From NCBI RefSeq assembly GCF_000285295.1, contig NZ_CADP01000001.1, positions 82,578-146,577 on the forward strand: 64,000 bases of DNA, in the 5' to 3' direction. The notes beneath the pieces were generated by a model. That model was not told where the DNA came from. It was given only the letters and a program-made list of their open reading frames with translations, and searched no databases. How positions within the stretch are numbered: position 1 is the stretch's first letter; every line of letters starts with the position of its first letter. The DNA comes from Komagataeibacter europaeus LMG 18890. GTDB lineage: Bacteria > Pseudomonadota > Alphaproteobacteria > Acetobacterales > Acetobacteraceae. The translations under genes and the position numbers were made by a program. Shown here piece by piece: positions 1 to 10,375 of the stretch.

Positions 1-399
1 TTCCAGCAGGAAGTGGCCGAACGTATCTGCGCCGCCCCCGGTTCGGCGCATTACGGCAGGCTGGGCGTGCTGGCGCAGTGGACGTGCCGCTGTGGCGTGC
101 AGATGCATATTCCCCCCGGCGCGTTTTCCCCGCCGCCCAAGGTCCATTCCGCCGTGGTCGGGCTGATCCCCCACGCGCAGCAGCCCGATACGGCCGTTTT
201 CCGCGCCATGGAACAGGTTACGGCGGCGGCATTCGGCCAGCGGCGCAAGATGCTGCGCGGCGCGCTGAAATCCATCGGGGGGGAAGCCCTGCTGGCTGAA
301 GCGGGCATTGACGGCAGCCGCCGGGCCGAGACACTGGATATTGCGGAATTCGACCGCCTGGCCCGCCTTCATGCCCGCAGGGCCGCGACGCCGTCCTGA
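1..399 (+). CDS. rsmA: 16S rRNA dimethyladenosine transferase RsmA (KsgA), C-terminal part
   Basis: The window opens inside this gene; 132 codons remain before the TGA at 397-399. RsmA dimethylates two adjacent adenosines in helix 45 of 16S rRNA during 30S assembly. The visible part is the end of the methyltransferase fold plus the C-terminal helical domain: it begins FQQEVAERI, continues [10 protein letters not shown] and [16 protein letters not shown], and ends with the family signature [14 protein letters not shown]. The AdoMet-binding motif and the NLPY-type catalytic motif lie upstream of the window. The last 31 bases overlap the 3' end of the convergent cfa gene. The identification rests on these conserved C-terminal motifs and is secure. 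Confidence 0.95.
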   Translation, partial: FQQEVAERICAAPGSAHYGRLGVLAQWTCRCGVQMHIPPGAFSPPPKVHSAVVGLIPHAQQPDTAVFRAMEQVTAAAFGQRRKMLRGALKSIGGEALLAEAGIDGSRRAETLDIAEFDRLARLHARRAATPS

Positions 400-1619
400 T
401 CCGGCACGGCCATGGGCTGCGGGGCGTACATGTAATCGCGCGACAGGGGCACGGCATCGATTTCGCGCACCAGTTGCAACTGGAAATTCAGGTGCCCCTG
501 CACGCGAAAGGCCAGTTCGGACACCACAAGGTAGAATTCGAACATGCGGCAGAAGCGTTCGTCATACAGCCGCGCGACCTGCTGGCGCCGTGCCGCGAAA
601 CGGCTGCGCCAGTGGGCAATGGTGCGCGCGTAATGCAGGCGCCAGATCTCGCAATCCGTCAGCCATAGCCCGGCGCGTTCCACGGCGCCGACGGCTTCAC
701 TGACCGCCGGGGAATAGCCACCGGGAAAGATGTAGCGGTCAATCCATGGATTGGTCACGCCCGGCCCTTCCCTTCGGCCAATGGAATGCAGCACCATGAC
801 CCCGTCGGGGCGCAGGGCCGCGCGCATGGTGGCGAAAAACGCCGGGTAATGGGCCACGCCCACATGTTCGAACATGCCGATGGAAATGATCCGGTCGTAC
901 TGCCGGCTGACGGCGCGGTAATCCAGCAGTTCAAAGCGCACGCGCCCGTCCAGCCCCGCGGCCCGCGCACGCTGGCGGGCAATGTGCAACTGTTCCACCG
1001 ACAGGGTAATGCCCGTCACCTGCGCGTCATAATCACGCGCCAGCGTCAGGGCCATCCCGCCCCAGCCACACCCCACGTCCAGAACGCGCATGCCGGGGCG
1101 CGACAGGTGCAGCTTGGCCGCCAGATGATGTTTCTTGGCCGCCTGCGCCTGTGCCAGCGTTTCATTGCCCGTGGGAAAATAACCGCATGAATACTGCATG
1201 TCCCCATCCAGGAAATGCCGGTACAGCCTGCTGTCCAGATCATAATGATGCGCCACGTTCCGCCGGGCGCGCCGCAGGGTGTTATCCTGCAGCCATGTCC
1301 GCGCAATATAGCGCAGGGAACCAAAGATCCGTTCCCCCGCGGGGCTGCGCCGCATGACATTGAGCATGAGCACATGCAGCAGGTCATACAGCGTGCAGCC
1401 CACCGGGCGCAGCGTGCCCGCCATGTAGGCTTCCCCCACCTTCAGCGCGGGATCAAGCAGCAGGGCACGCACCGTTTCCCCATCCGCGATCCACAGGCCC
1501 GCCTGTGGCCCGGGGCCACCTACATATACGCGCCTGTCGCCGCCGGGGTAATAGACATCCAGCCGCCCCAGGGTAATGAAATGTGCAAAGGCGCGGTCCA
1601 GCAATACGGATGCCATCAC
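369..1619 (-). CDS. cfa: Cyclopropane-fatty-acyl-phospholipid synthase (SAM-dependent)
   Basis: This 416-residue protein should transfer a methylene from AdoMet to cis double bonds of membrane phospholipid acyl chains, a modification tied to acid and ethanol tolerance. The AdoMet motif [11 protein letters not shown], is at residues 179-188 and is preceded by the family block NVAHHYDL...MQYSCGYF (121-147). SIGMFEHVG and the C-terminal [12 protein letters not shown] block also match. It is somewhat longer than the roughly 380-residue E. coli enzyme, mostly at the N-terminus. The start has two consecutive ATGs and I cannot choose between them. The 3' end overlaps rsmA by 31 bp in convergent orientation. 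A terminator of the upstream rplI operon separates it from that operon, so it probably has its own promoter in the 44-bp gap to the hairpin. Confidence 0.93.
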   Translation of the reverse strand: MMASVLLDRAFAHFITLGRLDVYYPGGDRRVYVGGPGPQAGLWIADGETVRALLLDPALKVGEAYMAGTLRPVGCTLYDLLHVLMLNVMRRSPAGERIFGSLRYIARTWLQDNTLRRARRNVAHHYDLDSRLYRHFLDGDMQYSCGYFPTGNETLAQAQAAKKHHLAAKLHLSRPGMRVLDVGCGWGGMALTLARDYDAQVTGITLSVEQLHIARQRARAAGLDGRVRFELLDYRAVSRQYDRIISIGMFEHVGVAHYPAFFATMRAALRPDGVMVLHSIGRREGPGVTNPWIDRYIFPGGYSPAVSEAVGAVERAGLWLTDCEIWRLHYARTIAHWRSRFAARRQQVARLYDERFCRMFEFYLVVSELAFRVQGHLNFQLQLVREIDAVPLSRDYMYAPQPMAVPDQDGVAALRA

Positions 1620-1679
1620 TCGTCCCCTTCACGCATGCCCGCCCGGCAACAGGCCGATGCACCCGCCCCGGAAACGACA

Positions 1680-1711
1680 AAAGCCCGGAAGAGTTTCCTC
1701 TTCCGGGCTTT
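1680..1711 (-). terminator. Rho-independent terminator of the rpsF-rpsR-rplI operon
   Basis: A perfect 14-bp stem (AAAGCCCGGAAGAG / CTCTTCCGGGCTTT) with a 4-nt loop lies 45 bp past the rplI stop. On the minus strand it ends in a U-run, as expected for an intrinsic terminator of the ribosomal protein operon. Confidence 0.9.
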
Positions 1712-1755
1712 CGCAACCGGTCAGGCACCCCGTTGGGGCGACAGGATCAGGTCAG

Positions 1756-2346
1756 TCAGGCAGCCGGGGTTTCCTCGACAGCGGTTTCTTCCGAAACCTC
1801 GCCTTCGGTTACCGCGCCTTCTTCGGCCAGAACCTGTTCGTCGTCCTGATCGACGCCGATTTCCTCACCACGTGCCTGACGTTCCGCTTCTTCTTCGGAA
1901 CGGGCAACGTTGACGGTGACCTGCATGGTCACTTCCGGGTGCAGGGCGACGCTGACTTCATACAGGCCAAGCTGCTTGATCGGCTCGGGCAGGATGACCT
2001 GGTTGCGGCCGATGGTCAGGCCAGCCTTGGTCGCGGCTTCCGCGATGTCACGGGTCGTGACGGAGCCATACAGGCTGCCGCTGTCGCCAGCCTGACGGAT
2101 CAGGATGACGGACAGGCCGTGCATCCGCTCGGACAGGCGCTCGGCCTCCTCGCGGTTCTTGAGGTTCTGGGCCTCAAGCTGTGCACGTTCACGTTCGAAA
2201 CGCTCGCGGTTGTGTGCGTTGGCGCGGATCGCCTTGCCCTGGGGCAGCAGGAAGTTACGGGCATAACCCGGCTTCACCGTGACGATCTCGCCCATCTGGC
2301 CCAGCTTCTCGACGCGCTGGAGCAGGATGAGTTCTACTGCGGACAT
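1756..2346 (-). CDS. rplI: 50S ribosomal protein L9
   Basis: L9 binds 23S rRNA near the base of the L1 stalk and helps hold reading frame. The N-terminal signature [16 protein letters not shown] (residues 25-39) is intact and is followed by the long connecting helix and the C-terminal domain. At 196 residues it is longer than the roughly 150-residue E. coli protein. The extra length is an acidic Glu/Val/Ala-rich tail after about residue 150, so the extension adds charge rather than a recognisable domain. It is the last gene of rpsF-rpsR-rplI and is followed by a strong terminator. Confidence 0.97.
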   Translation of the reverse strand: MSAVELILLQRVEKLGQMGEIVTVKPGYARNFLLPQGKAIRANAHNRERFERERAQLEAQNLKNREEAERLSERMHGLSVILIRQAGDSGSLYGSVTTRDIAEAATKAGLTIGRNQVILPEPIKQLGLYEVSVALHPEVTMQVTVNVARSEEEAERQARGEEIGVDQDDEQVLAEEGAVTEGEVSEETAVEETPAA

Positions 2347-2359
2347 GGTTCTGCCTCCC

Positions 2360-2635
2360 TCAGCTTACAATGTAGGGCAGCAGGGCCAGGAAACGCGCAC
2401 GCTTGATGGCCTGGGCCAGTTCACGCTGCTTCTTGGCGGACACTGCCGTGATGCGGCTGGGAACGATCTTGCCACGTTCGGACAGGAAGCGGCTCAGCAG
2501 GCGCACGTCCTTGTAGTCGATCTTCGGCGCATTGGGGCCGGAGAACGGGCAGGACTTGCGACGACGGTAGAACGGACGGCGCGCGCCAACCGCAACGCGG
2601 CGGGCGGCGGGATTGATCTCGGTTGATTCGGACAT
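2360..2635 (-). CDS. rpsR: 30S ribosomal protein S18
   Basis: This 91-residue basic protein pairs with S6 on the platform of the small subunit. The conserved core [19 protein letters not shown] followed by [17 protein letters not shown] is diagnostic. It starts 6 bp after the rpsF stop and is followed 13 bp later by rplI, so the three are co-transcribed. The start ATG opens MSESTEINP and the length is within the family range once its short polar N-terminus is counted. Confidence 0.97.
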   Translation of the reverse strand: MSESTEINPAARRVAVGARRPFYRRRKSCPFSGPNAPKIDYKDVRLLSRFLSERGKIVPSRITAVSAKKQRELAQAIKRARFLALLPYIVS

Positions 2636-2641
2636 CAGCTC

Positions 2642-3127
2642 TTACTCCGCTTCGGCGCTGGCAGTGGCGTTGGCGCGCTGCTGTTCTTCACGCTCGTTAC
2701 GGGCGCGGAACTCCTCGCGGTCATCGAAATTACGGCGCGTGCCGCGACCGCTTTCAAAACGACCGGAGGGCTTGGGCCCACGGAAGCCACGCTCACGCTC
2801 GTCACCCTTGCGCGACAGGATGACCGACGGTGCTTCGTCAATCTCATCCACACGCAGGGTCAGCACGCGCAGAACGTCTTCGTTCAGGCTGAGCTGGCGC
2901 TCGATTTCCTTGATGGCGGCGGAAGAACCATCCAGGCCCAGAAGCATGTAATGCCCCTTGCGGTTCTTCTTGATACGGTAAGCCAGCGTACGCAGGCCCC
3001 AGTATTCACGCTTCTTGACGGAACCGGATTCCGCTTCAAGCTGGGCGGCGATGCCATCGGCGATGGCTTCGACCTGCTGCTGCGACACGTCATTACGTGC
3101 AATCAGCACGGTTTCATACAACGGCAT
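2642..3127 (-). CDS. rpsF: 30S ribosomal protein S6
   Basis: S6 forms a heterodimer with S18 on the 30S platform. The protein opens MPLYETVLIARNDVS, the usual S6 start, and carries the core WGLRTLAYRIKKNRKGHYMLL (about residues 43-63). After about residue 105 it has a long charged Arg/Glu-rich tail ending in QQRANATASAEAE, making it 161 residues against about 130 in E. coli. An AGGGAG-type ribosome binding site precedes the ATG. It heads the operon, and its 5' leader contains a hairpin that may be the S6:S18 feedback site. Confidence 0.97.
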   Translation of the reverse strand: MPLYETVLIARNDVSQQQVEAIADGIAAQLEAESGSVKKREYWGLRTLAYRIKKNRKGHYMLLGLDGSSAAIKEIERQLSLNEDVLRVLTLRVDEIDEAPSVILSRKGDERERGFRGPKPSGRFESGRGTRRNFDDREEFRARNEREEQQRANATASAEAE

Positions 3128-3158
3128 TGGGACTCCCTTCGGATCACTTCAACCCCCG

Positions 3159-3182
3159 CATGGACGGACACGGTCCGCCATG
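3159..3182 (-). promoter_or_regulatory. Hairpin in the rpsF leader, candidate S6:S18 autoregulatory element
   Basis: Read on the minus strand this is CATGG-CGGAC-CGT-GTCCG-U-CCATG, a 10-bp stem with one bulged U and a 3-nt loop, about 30 nt before the rpsF start. In many bacteria the S6:S18 complex represses its own mRNA by binding a leader hairpin with a bulge. The placement fits, but I have not matched the consensus, so this is a candidate only. Confidence 0.35.
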
Positions 3183-3280
3183 TTGCCACCAGGGCACGGG
3201 TATAGCCGGGGACGATGCCACGCACCCGGCAGGGAAGATGCGGTTTGAAACACAAACCCGGCCAACAGACAAGGAAAAAG

Positions 3281-3655
3281 TCAGGTCAGCGACCTTTTAA
3301 TCGGCGCCAGCCACGTAAAGACCGGCGTGGGCCTGACATCCTGCGGGCGGTCATGGCGGAATCCGGTCACGGCCCTGACCAGTTCCAGCGGCACATCAAG
3401 CATGCTGCCCGGGCCACGCGGGTCGACCAGCCTGCCCTCGCGGCATAGGGTCTTGCGGTCATAATCGGAAATCAGGCCACTATCGTTATTGGTGCGGATG
3501 ACAAACCAGCCATTGGGAAGGTCCGCAATGGCGTACGGCGCTTCATCATCCGGGTCGGGCTCACCGGTATCGCACAGGCCGAGGGCGTCCAGCAGCGCCG
3601 CGCGATCGACACCGTGGAACTTGTAGTACGACATATCGAAATCCATGCTCTCCAT
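3281..3655 (-). CDS. Small protein of unknown function
   Basis: I do not recognise this 124-residue protein. It is soluble-looking, mildly acidic in the middle (GEPDPDDEAPYAIADLPNGW), with no signal peptide, membrane segment or nucleotide-binding motif. The stretch PNGWFVIRTNNDSGLI and the C-terminal VFTWLAPIKRSLT look like a compact globular fold. Three ATGs compete for the start (residues 1, 4 and 8); the first has AGGA directly against it and the second has GGAG slightly upstream, so the true start may be a few codons in. The bias of third positions toward G/C matches neighbouring real genes. It stands alone between the rpsF operon and a GNAT gene on the same strand. Confidence 0.7.
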   Translation of the reverse strand: MESMDFDMSYYKFHGVDRAALLDALGLCDTGEPDPDDEAPYAIADLPNGWFVIRTNNDSGLISDYDRKTLCREGRLVDPRGPGSMLDVPLELVRAVTGFRHDRPQDVRPTPVFTWLAPIKRSLT

Positions 3656-3692
3656 TCCTCGCAGCTCCGGGAGGAGAGATGGTCACGTCATA

Positions 3693-3704
3693 TTGTTATA
3701 ACAA
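3693..3704. promoter_or_regulatory. 12-bp perfect palindrome upstream of the small unknown gene
   Basis: TTGTTATAACAA lies 38 bp upstream of the gene starting at 3655 and is strikingly AT-rich for this region. It could be a -10 region or a repressor site for that gene. No regulator is linked to it. Confidence 0.3.
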
Positions 3705-3745
3705 GTATTGAAGTCACGGCTCCGTGCACCATGACCGTCTTTCAT

Positions 3746-4337
3746 TCAGTCCAGACGCAGGTGCGCCGGCACCTTCAGCCCCAGCGTATCGGGAATGGTC
3801 CAGATTTCATGAATCGTCCGTACCCTGCGAAAACCGGCCCGCCGGTAATTGGGCAGCGCGCGCGGATGGTCAGCCGAACAGGTGTTGACCCGCAGCACCG
3901 CCGGATTCATCGCCCATGCCCGCGCCACCATCTGGTGCAGGAAAACCTGCCCGACCCCGCGCCCGATCCATGCGGGCAACAGGCCGAAATAGGCGATATT
4001 GATATCGGGGGCATACCGGCTGTCGAGTTCACAGAATCCCGCGGGCGTGTCGCCATCATACAGCACATGCACGCCAATGCCCGGACTGGACAGCAGGGCC
4101 GCAAGGTCACCGTCGGGCATGACGCGGCGCAGCCACCAGCAGTAATCCGCCCCCACGGCGTCATACAGGCCACGATACCACGCAACACCGGGGCGAAAGG
4201 TCTGCCGGATACTGTAGCCATGTGGCAGGACAGGCGGAATGCCGGGGGGCGCACGGTCCATGCACAGGAACGTCACATCCACCCCGACCCGTGTTCCATC
4301 ACCGCCCGGTTCATCACGGGCGGCCGGGCATGGAACC

Positions 4338-4348
<11 letters not shown>
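3746..4348 (-). CDS. GNAT-family N-acetyltransferase
   Basis: The protein is likely to transfer an acetyl group from acetyl-CoA to an unidentified amine. The acetyl-CoA motif is [21 protein letters not shown] with the typical R/Q-x-x-G-x-G loop (GRGVGQ), preceded by AGFCELD and followed by [20 protein letters not shown], the usual helix plus YxxxGF end of the fold. I place the start at 4348 (200 residues). The open frame extends further upstream, but only inside rpoD, and the extra residues read as an out-of-frame shadow of rpoD. Even so, this start overlaps the last 11 bases of rpoD and has no strong ribosome binding site. A shorter start near MDRAPPG (about 4262) is possible. The substrate is unknown. 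Confidence 0.85.
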
Positions 4349-6317
<1,969 letters not shown>

Positions 6318-6535
6318 GCCCGATCAATCCCTACCCAGCAAATCCGTTTACGCAAGCGCGCACACCCTGCCCGCGCACAGTGGCCGTTCCCTTTTCCGCC
6401 CGCCGGTATGTAGCGGGACAGGATACGGCCAATCATACCGTTTTCATCTGCTTTTGTCTGGTGCAGGTGGTCGATAACATGGCCGAAGTCAAGGGTTGCC
6501 CCGGTTCATTTCATGCATTCGGTCAATTTTCCGCC

Positions 6536-8335
6536 TTATTCATCAAGGTCGGTACCACCCCGGCGCAGGGTATCAAGCGCCAGCAGGCGGGTGCGCAGGC
6601 TGGCCCATGCGGCTTCATCCAGATCGCCCGCGCACATCCGTTCGGTATCGGCGCGAATTTCGGCGGCAAAGCGTTCAACATTCAACAAAGCGTAAAAATG
6701 CCACCACTCGTGCCGTGGGTCGGTACCGAACAGGTCGTCATCCCCCTGGCCACCTTCGCGCCGCCCGCGCACGGCCCGCACGCGCAGGCATACGTCATCC
6801 AGCCCCGCGGTGGACAGGCAGGCCGCCAGTTCATCAGGTGGCGGCAGTTCGCCACGGGCATCATACAGGTCCAGCAGGTCCTCCCGCAGGGCGGCAAGGT
6901 CGGCTGGCAGTTCAAGGCGGCAATAGGCGTCCTGCACTTCATCCAGCACGCCGGGTTGTTCGAGGATGATGGCGCTGAGGATGCACTGGCGCTGCAGGTC
7001 CGCATCCATGATGGCCACGGGCGACGTGGCGACAGCGGCTTTTTTCACGCTGCCGCGCACACCGCTTCGGCGGAAGGTCTGGAAAAAACTGTCCAGCAGG
7101 GTGGAGCGGTATTCTGATGCCAGCGCCTTGTCGGGAATCAGGCCCGCGACCTCCACCAGCCTGCGGCGCAGGGCCGCGCGCTGTTCCGGGCCAGGGTTGC
7201 GCACGCCCTCGCTCAGCAGGCCGAACAGCACGTCCCCCATCGGGCGCGCCCCCGCGATCAGGGCGGCCATGGCGGCGGGACCGTCACGGCGCACCAGGCT
7301 GTCGGGGTCATCATTTTCAGGCAGGGCGCAGAACCGCAGGCTACGGTCCACGTTCAGCAGCGGCAGCGCGGTTTCCGCCGCCTTCACCGCCGCGCGCTGT
7401 CCCGCCGCGTCACCATCGAAACACAGCACCGGGGCCGGGGCGACCTGCCACAGCGCTTCAAGCTGTTCGGATGTCAGCGCCGTGCCCAGCGGGGCGACCG
7501 CGCCGCGAAAGCCCGCCTGATGCAGGGCGATCACGTCCATGTAGCCTTCCACCACCAGCAGGTCGGACGCGGGCCCCGTGCCGCGCACGGCCTCCCGCGC
7601 GCGATCAAGGCCGAACAGCACCCGGCGCTTGGAAAAAATGGCGGTTTCCGGACCGTTGAGGTATTTGGGCTGGCCATCGCCCAGTATGCGCCCGCCAAAG
7701 GACACCAGCCGCCCGCGCCGGTCACGGATGGGAAAGGTCACGCGGTTGAAGAACAGTTCGCGCGATGGCGTGCCGTCTTCATCCGCGCGCATCACACCCG
7801 CGTCGCGCAGCATGGCGGGGGTTATATCCAGCGCCGCCATTTCCGCCACCAGGCCGCCACGCCCTTCCCCCGACCAGCCAAGGCCGAAGGCGGCGATGGT
7901 TTCGTCCGTCAGGCCACGGCCCTGCAGGTAGGCCAGTCCCTCGCGCCCTTCCGGCTGGTACAGCCTGCGCTGCCACGATGCCTGCACCGCATCCAGCACC
8001 TCGCCCAGCGTGCGGGCGCGTTCGGCCTGTTCGCGCTGGTTGCGGTCGGGCTTTGGCATTTCCATGCCGGCGGCGGTGGCCAGTTCCTCCACCGCCTCGG
8101 GGAAGGAACGGCCCTCGCTCTGCATCACGAAGGTGATGACATCGCCATGCGCCTGACAGCCAAAGCAATGGTAATGGTCATCATAGACATAGAATGATGG
8201 CGTCTTTTCCCCATGGAAGGGGCAGCATGCCTTCCAGTTCTTTCCCGAACGCACCAGCTTCGTCCGCCGCCCGATAATGGGGGCGATGGGCGTGCGGGCA
8301 CGCAGTTCGTCAAGGAATGCGGGATCAAGCGCCAT
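6536..8335 (-). CDS. dnaG: DNA primase DnaG
   Basis: DnaG makes the RNA primers for replication. The N-terminal CHC2 zinc finger has C38-x2-H41 and C57-x2-C60 (CCPFH ... HCFGC). The RNA polymerase core contains FFNRVTFPIRDRRG and SFGGRILGDGQPKYLNGPET, and the TOPRIM metal site uses E263 in VVEGYMDVIA and D307/D309 in CFDGDAAG. The C-terminal helicase-interaction region is divergent, as usual. At 599 residues the length is normal. It starts 20 bp after the yqeY stop and precedes rpoD, the typical alphaproteobacterial order. Confidence 0.98.
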   Translation of the reverse strand: MALDPAFLDELRARTPIAPIIGRRTKLVRSGKNWKACCPFHGEKTPSFYVYDDHYHCFGCQAHGDVITFVMQSEGRSFPEAVEELATAAGMEMPKPDRNQREQAERARTLGEVLDAVQASWQRRLYQPEGREGLAYLQGRGLTDETIAAFGLGWSGEGRGGLVAEMAALDITPAMLRDAGVMRADEDGTPSRELFFNRVTFPIRDRRGRLVSFGGRILGDGQPKYLNGPETAIFSKRRVLFGLDRAREAVRGTGPASDLLVVEGYMDVIALHQAGFRGAVAPLGTALTSEQLEALWQVAPAPVLCFDGDAAGQRAAVKAAETALPLLNVDRSLRFCALPENDDPDSLVRRDGPAAMAALIAGARPMGDVLFGLLSEGVRNPGPEQRAALRRRLVEVAGLIPDKALASEYRSTLLDSFFQTFRRSGVRGSVKKAAVATSPVAIMDADLQRQCILSAIILEQPGVLDEVQDAYCRLELPADLAALREDLLDLYDARGELPPPDELAACLSTAGLDDVCLRVRAVRGRREGGQGDDDLFGTDPRHEWWHFYALLNVERFAAEIRADTERMCAGDLDEAAWASLRTRLLALDTLRRGGTDLDE

Positions 8336-8355
8336 CGTGTCGCATGCCCCCCGCT

Positions 8356-8823
8356 TCAGGCGGCCAGGCGTGCGCGTACCACGGCGGAGGCGCGCGCGGG
8401 ATCAAGGGCCGCGCCAAACTGCTGCTTCAGCGCCGCCATGACCTTGCCCATGTCCTTCATGGATGTGGCGTCGGTGCGTTCGATGGCTTCGCGCACGGCG
8501 GCCTCGATGGTGGCGTCATCCAGATCGGGCGGCAGGTAGGCGCGGATGATCGCGATTTCGGCGTTTTCCTTTTCCGCCAGTTCGGGGCGACCGCCCTTTT
8601 CATACATGGAAGCTGATTCCGTGCGGGACTTGATCATGCCACGCAGCATGGACATCACGGCTTCGTCGCTCACCTGGTCTTCCCCCTTGGCGCGACCGGC
8701 GATATCGACATCCTTCAGCTTTGCGGTGATCATGCGGATGGTGCCGACCTTTTCACTCTGGCCTGCCTTCATGGCTGCTTTCAGATCATCCATGAAACGT
8801 GCGCGCAAGGACATGACTGTCAA
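8356..8823 (-). CDS. GatB/YqeY domain-containing protein
   Basis: The 155-residue protein belongs to the YqeY family, which shares the tail domain of the GatB subunit of tRNA-dependent amidotransferase. Recognisable blocks are LRARFMDDLKAAMKAGQSEKVGTIR, IKSRTESASMYEKGGRPELAEKE, IRAYLPPDLDD and MKDMGKVMAALK (written in parts). The exact cellular role is not established for the family. It often precedes dnaG and does so here, with a 20-bp gap, so the two are probably one transcript. Its 5' region is shared with the divergent carA gene and includes two palindromes that could regulate either direction. Confidence 0.92.
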   Translation of the reverse strand: MTVMSLRARFMDDLKAAMKAGQSEKVGTIRMITAKLKDVDIAGRAKGEDQVSDEAVMSMLRGMIKSRTESASMYEKGGRPELAEKENAEIAIIRAYLPPDLDDATIEAAVREAIERTDATSMKDMGKVMAALKQQFGAALDPARASAVVRARLAA

Positions 8824-8865
8824 CTCCTCTGCCCGGCGGGCGGGGCGGGATGCCCCGTTCGTGCC

Positions 8866-8880
8866 GGGAATAATTTTCCC
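8866..8880. promoter_or_regulatory. Operator-like palindrome, copy 1 (GGGAA-N5-TTCCC)
   Basis: GGGAA TAATT TTCCC lies in the 144-bp space between divergent yqeY and carA. Its arms match those of a second copy 38 bp away. The same 15-bp geometry twice in one promoter region suggests binding by a dimeric repressor; the HTH domain encoded at the start of carA is the obvious local candidate. Confidence 0.5.
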
Positions 8881-8903
8881 ATCATCTCATTTCGCAGGTA
8901 CGT

Positions 8904-8918
8904 GGGAATTTTCTTCCC
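8904..8918. promoter_or_regulatory. Operator-like palindrome, copy 2 (GGGAA-N5-TTCCC)
   Basis: GGGAA TTTTC TTCCC, extendable to TGGGAA-N5-TTCCCA, is centred 38 bp from copy 1 and ends 49 bp before the carA start. Near-integral helical spacing (between three and four turns) and identical arms argue against chance. Confidence 0.5.
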
Positions 8919-8967
8919 AATTACCAGAGACGCTGTTAGGCAATACTCCCGGAAGGGACATCATCCA

Positions 8968-10365
8968 ATGCCGATGACGATAGAAAGTATTATCGAACGC
9001 CTCGGCGGCGCCGAACAGGCCGCCCGCCTGACGGGCGTCAGCACCGAGGCCATTCGCAAATGGCGGCAGGCCCGCGCCATTCCGCCCAAGCACTGGACAA
9101 CCGTGCTGCGCGCTACCGGCCTGTCACTGTCCGACCTGCAACCCGATACAGAATCCGACCGACCGGAGCCCATGATGAGCACGTCAAACCCGATCGCACC
9201 GGCCAACAGGCCCAAAGCCGCGACAGCCGCCCTGATCCTGGCGGATGGCACCATTATGTGGGGACGCGGATTCGGCGCGCACAGCACGGAGCGCGCACTG
9301 GGTGAAATCTGTTTTTCCACCGGCATGACCGGATACCAGGAAACGCTGACCGACCCGTCCTTTGCGGGACAGATCATCACCTTCACCTTCCCCCATATCG
9401 GCAATACCGGCACCACGCCGGAGGATGATGAGGCAGCGCGCGTGCATGCCCGCGCGCTGGTGGTCAAGGAAGACCTGACGGCGCCGGCCAACTGGCGCTC
9501 GACCGAATCGCTGGACGCATGGCTCAAGGCGCAGGGCATTCCGGGCATTTGCGGCATCGACACCCGCGCCATCACGCGGCGCATCCGCGAAGGCGGCCCG
9601 CAGACGGCCGTGGTGGCCTATCCCGCCGACGGAAAGTTCGACATCCCCGCCCTGCAGGAACGCGCCCGCGCGTGGCCGGGGCTGGAGGGCATGGACCTGG
9701 CGGGCGAAGTCACCTGCGCAAAACCCTATACATGGGCCGAAGGCGTGTGGCAGTGGCCGCACGGCACCGTGGCCCTGCCTGAAAAGCGCCGGAAGGTGGT
9801 TGCGGTCGATTACGGGGCCAAGCGCAACATCCTGCGCTGCCTTGCCACCGCGGGCTGCGACGTGACCGTGGTGCCCGCGACCGCGACGGCGCAGGACATC
9901 CTCGCCCTCGATCCCGCTGGCGTGTTCCTGTCCAACGGGCCGGGCGACCCGGCGGCGACGGCGAAATACGCGGTCCCGGCCATTCGCGGCGTGCTGGAAG
10001 CGGGCAAGCCGGTATTCGGCATCTGCCTTGGGCACCAGTTGCTTGCCCTGGCCCTTGGGGCAAAGACCTACAAGCTGGCGCGCGGGCACCGTGGGGCGAA
10101 CCAGCCGGTCAAGGACCTAGCGACGGGCAAGGTGGAAATCACCAGCCAGAACCACGGTTTCGCGGTGGACGACAAATCCCTGCCCAATGACGTGCGCGCC
10201 ACCCATACCAGCCTGTTTGACGGATCGAACGAAGGCATTGCCACCAGCCGTTACCCGGCATTTTCGGTGCAGTACCACCCCGAAGCCAGCCCCGGCCCGT
10301 CCGACAGCCATTACCTGTTCCGCCGTTTTGTCGACCTGATCGACACCACAACCAAGACCGCGTGA
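8968..10365 (+). CDS. carA: Carbamoyl phosphate synthase small subunit with N-terminal helix-turn-helix domain
   Basis: CarA is the glutaminase subunit that feeds ammonia to CarB for carbamoyl phosphate, used for pyrimidines and arginine. The catalytic part is standard: [14 protein letters not shown] at its N-terminus, the nucleophile Cys in [16 protein letters not shown], and the His/Glu pair in [13 protein letters not shown]. Unusually, about 68 residues precede it in the same open frame. Residues 4-58 read as a YdaS/Cro-like HTH ([20 protein letters not shown], then [16 protein letters not shown]). The start at 8968 has GGAAGGGA about 9 nt upstream. A second start at 9172 (Met69, with GGAG just upstream) would give a normal 397-residue CarA. 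Both products may be made. carB follows after 10 bp. Confidence 0.93.
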   Translation: MPMTIESIIERLGGAEQAARLTGVSTEAIRKWRQARAIPPKHWTTVLRATGLSLSDLQPDTESDRPEPMMSTSNPIAPANRPKAATAALILADGTIMWGRGFGAHSTERALGEICFSTGMTGYQETLTDPSFAGQIITFTFPHIGNTGTTPEDDEAARVHARALVVKEDLTAPANWRSTESLDAWLKAQGIPGICGIDTRAITRRIREGGPQTAVVAYPADGKFDIPALQERARAWPGLEGMDLAGEVTCAKPYTWAEGVWQWPHGTVALPEKRRKVVAVDYGAKRNILRCLATAGCDVTVVPATATAQDILALDPAGVFLSNGPGDPAATAKYAVPAIRGVLEAGKPVFGICLGHQLLALALGAKTYKLARGHRGANQPVKDLATGKVEITSQNHGFAVDDKSLPNDVRATHTSLFDGSNEGIATSRYPAFSVQYHPEASPGPSDSHYLFRRFVDLIDTTTKTA

Positions 10366-10375
10366 AAGCCGACCC

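Noticed and set aside
6318..6535. A promoter for rpoD on the minus strand with TTGACT near 6487-6492
   Set aside because: No acceptable -10 element lies at 15-19 bp from that hexamer, so I do not call it.
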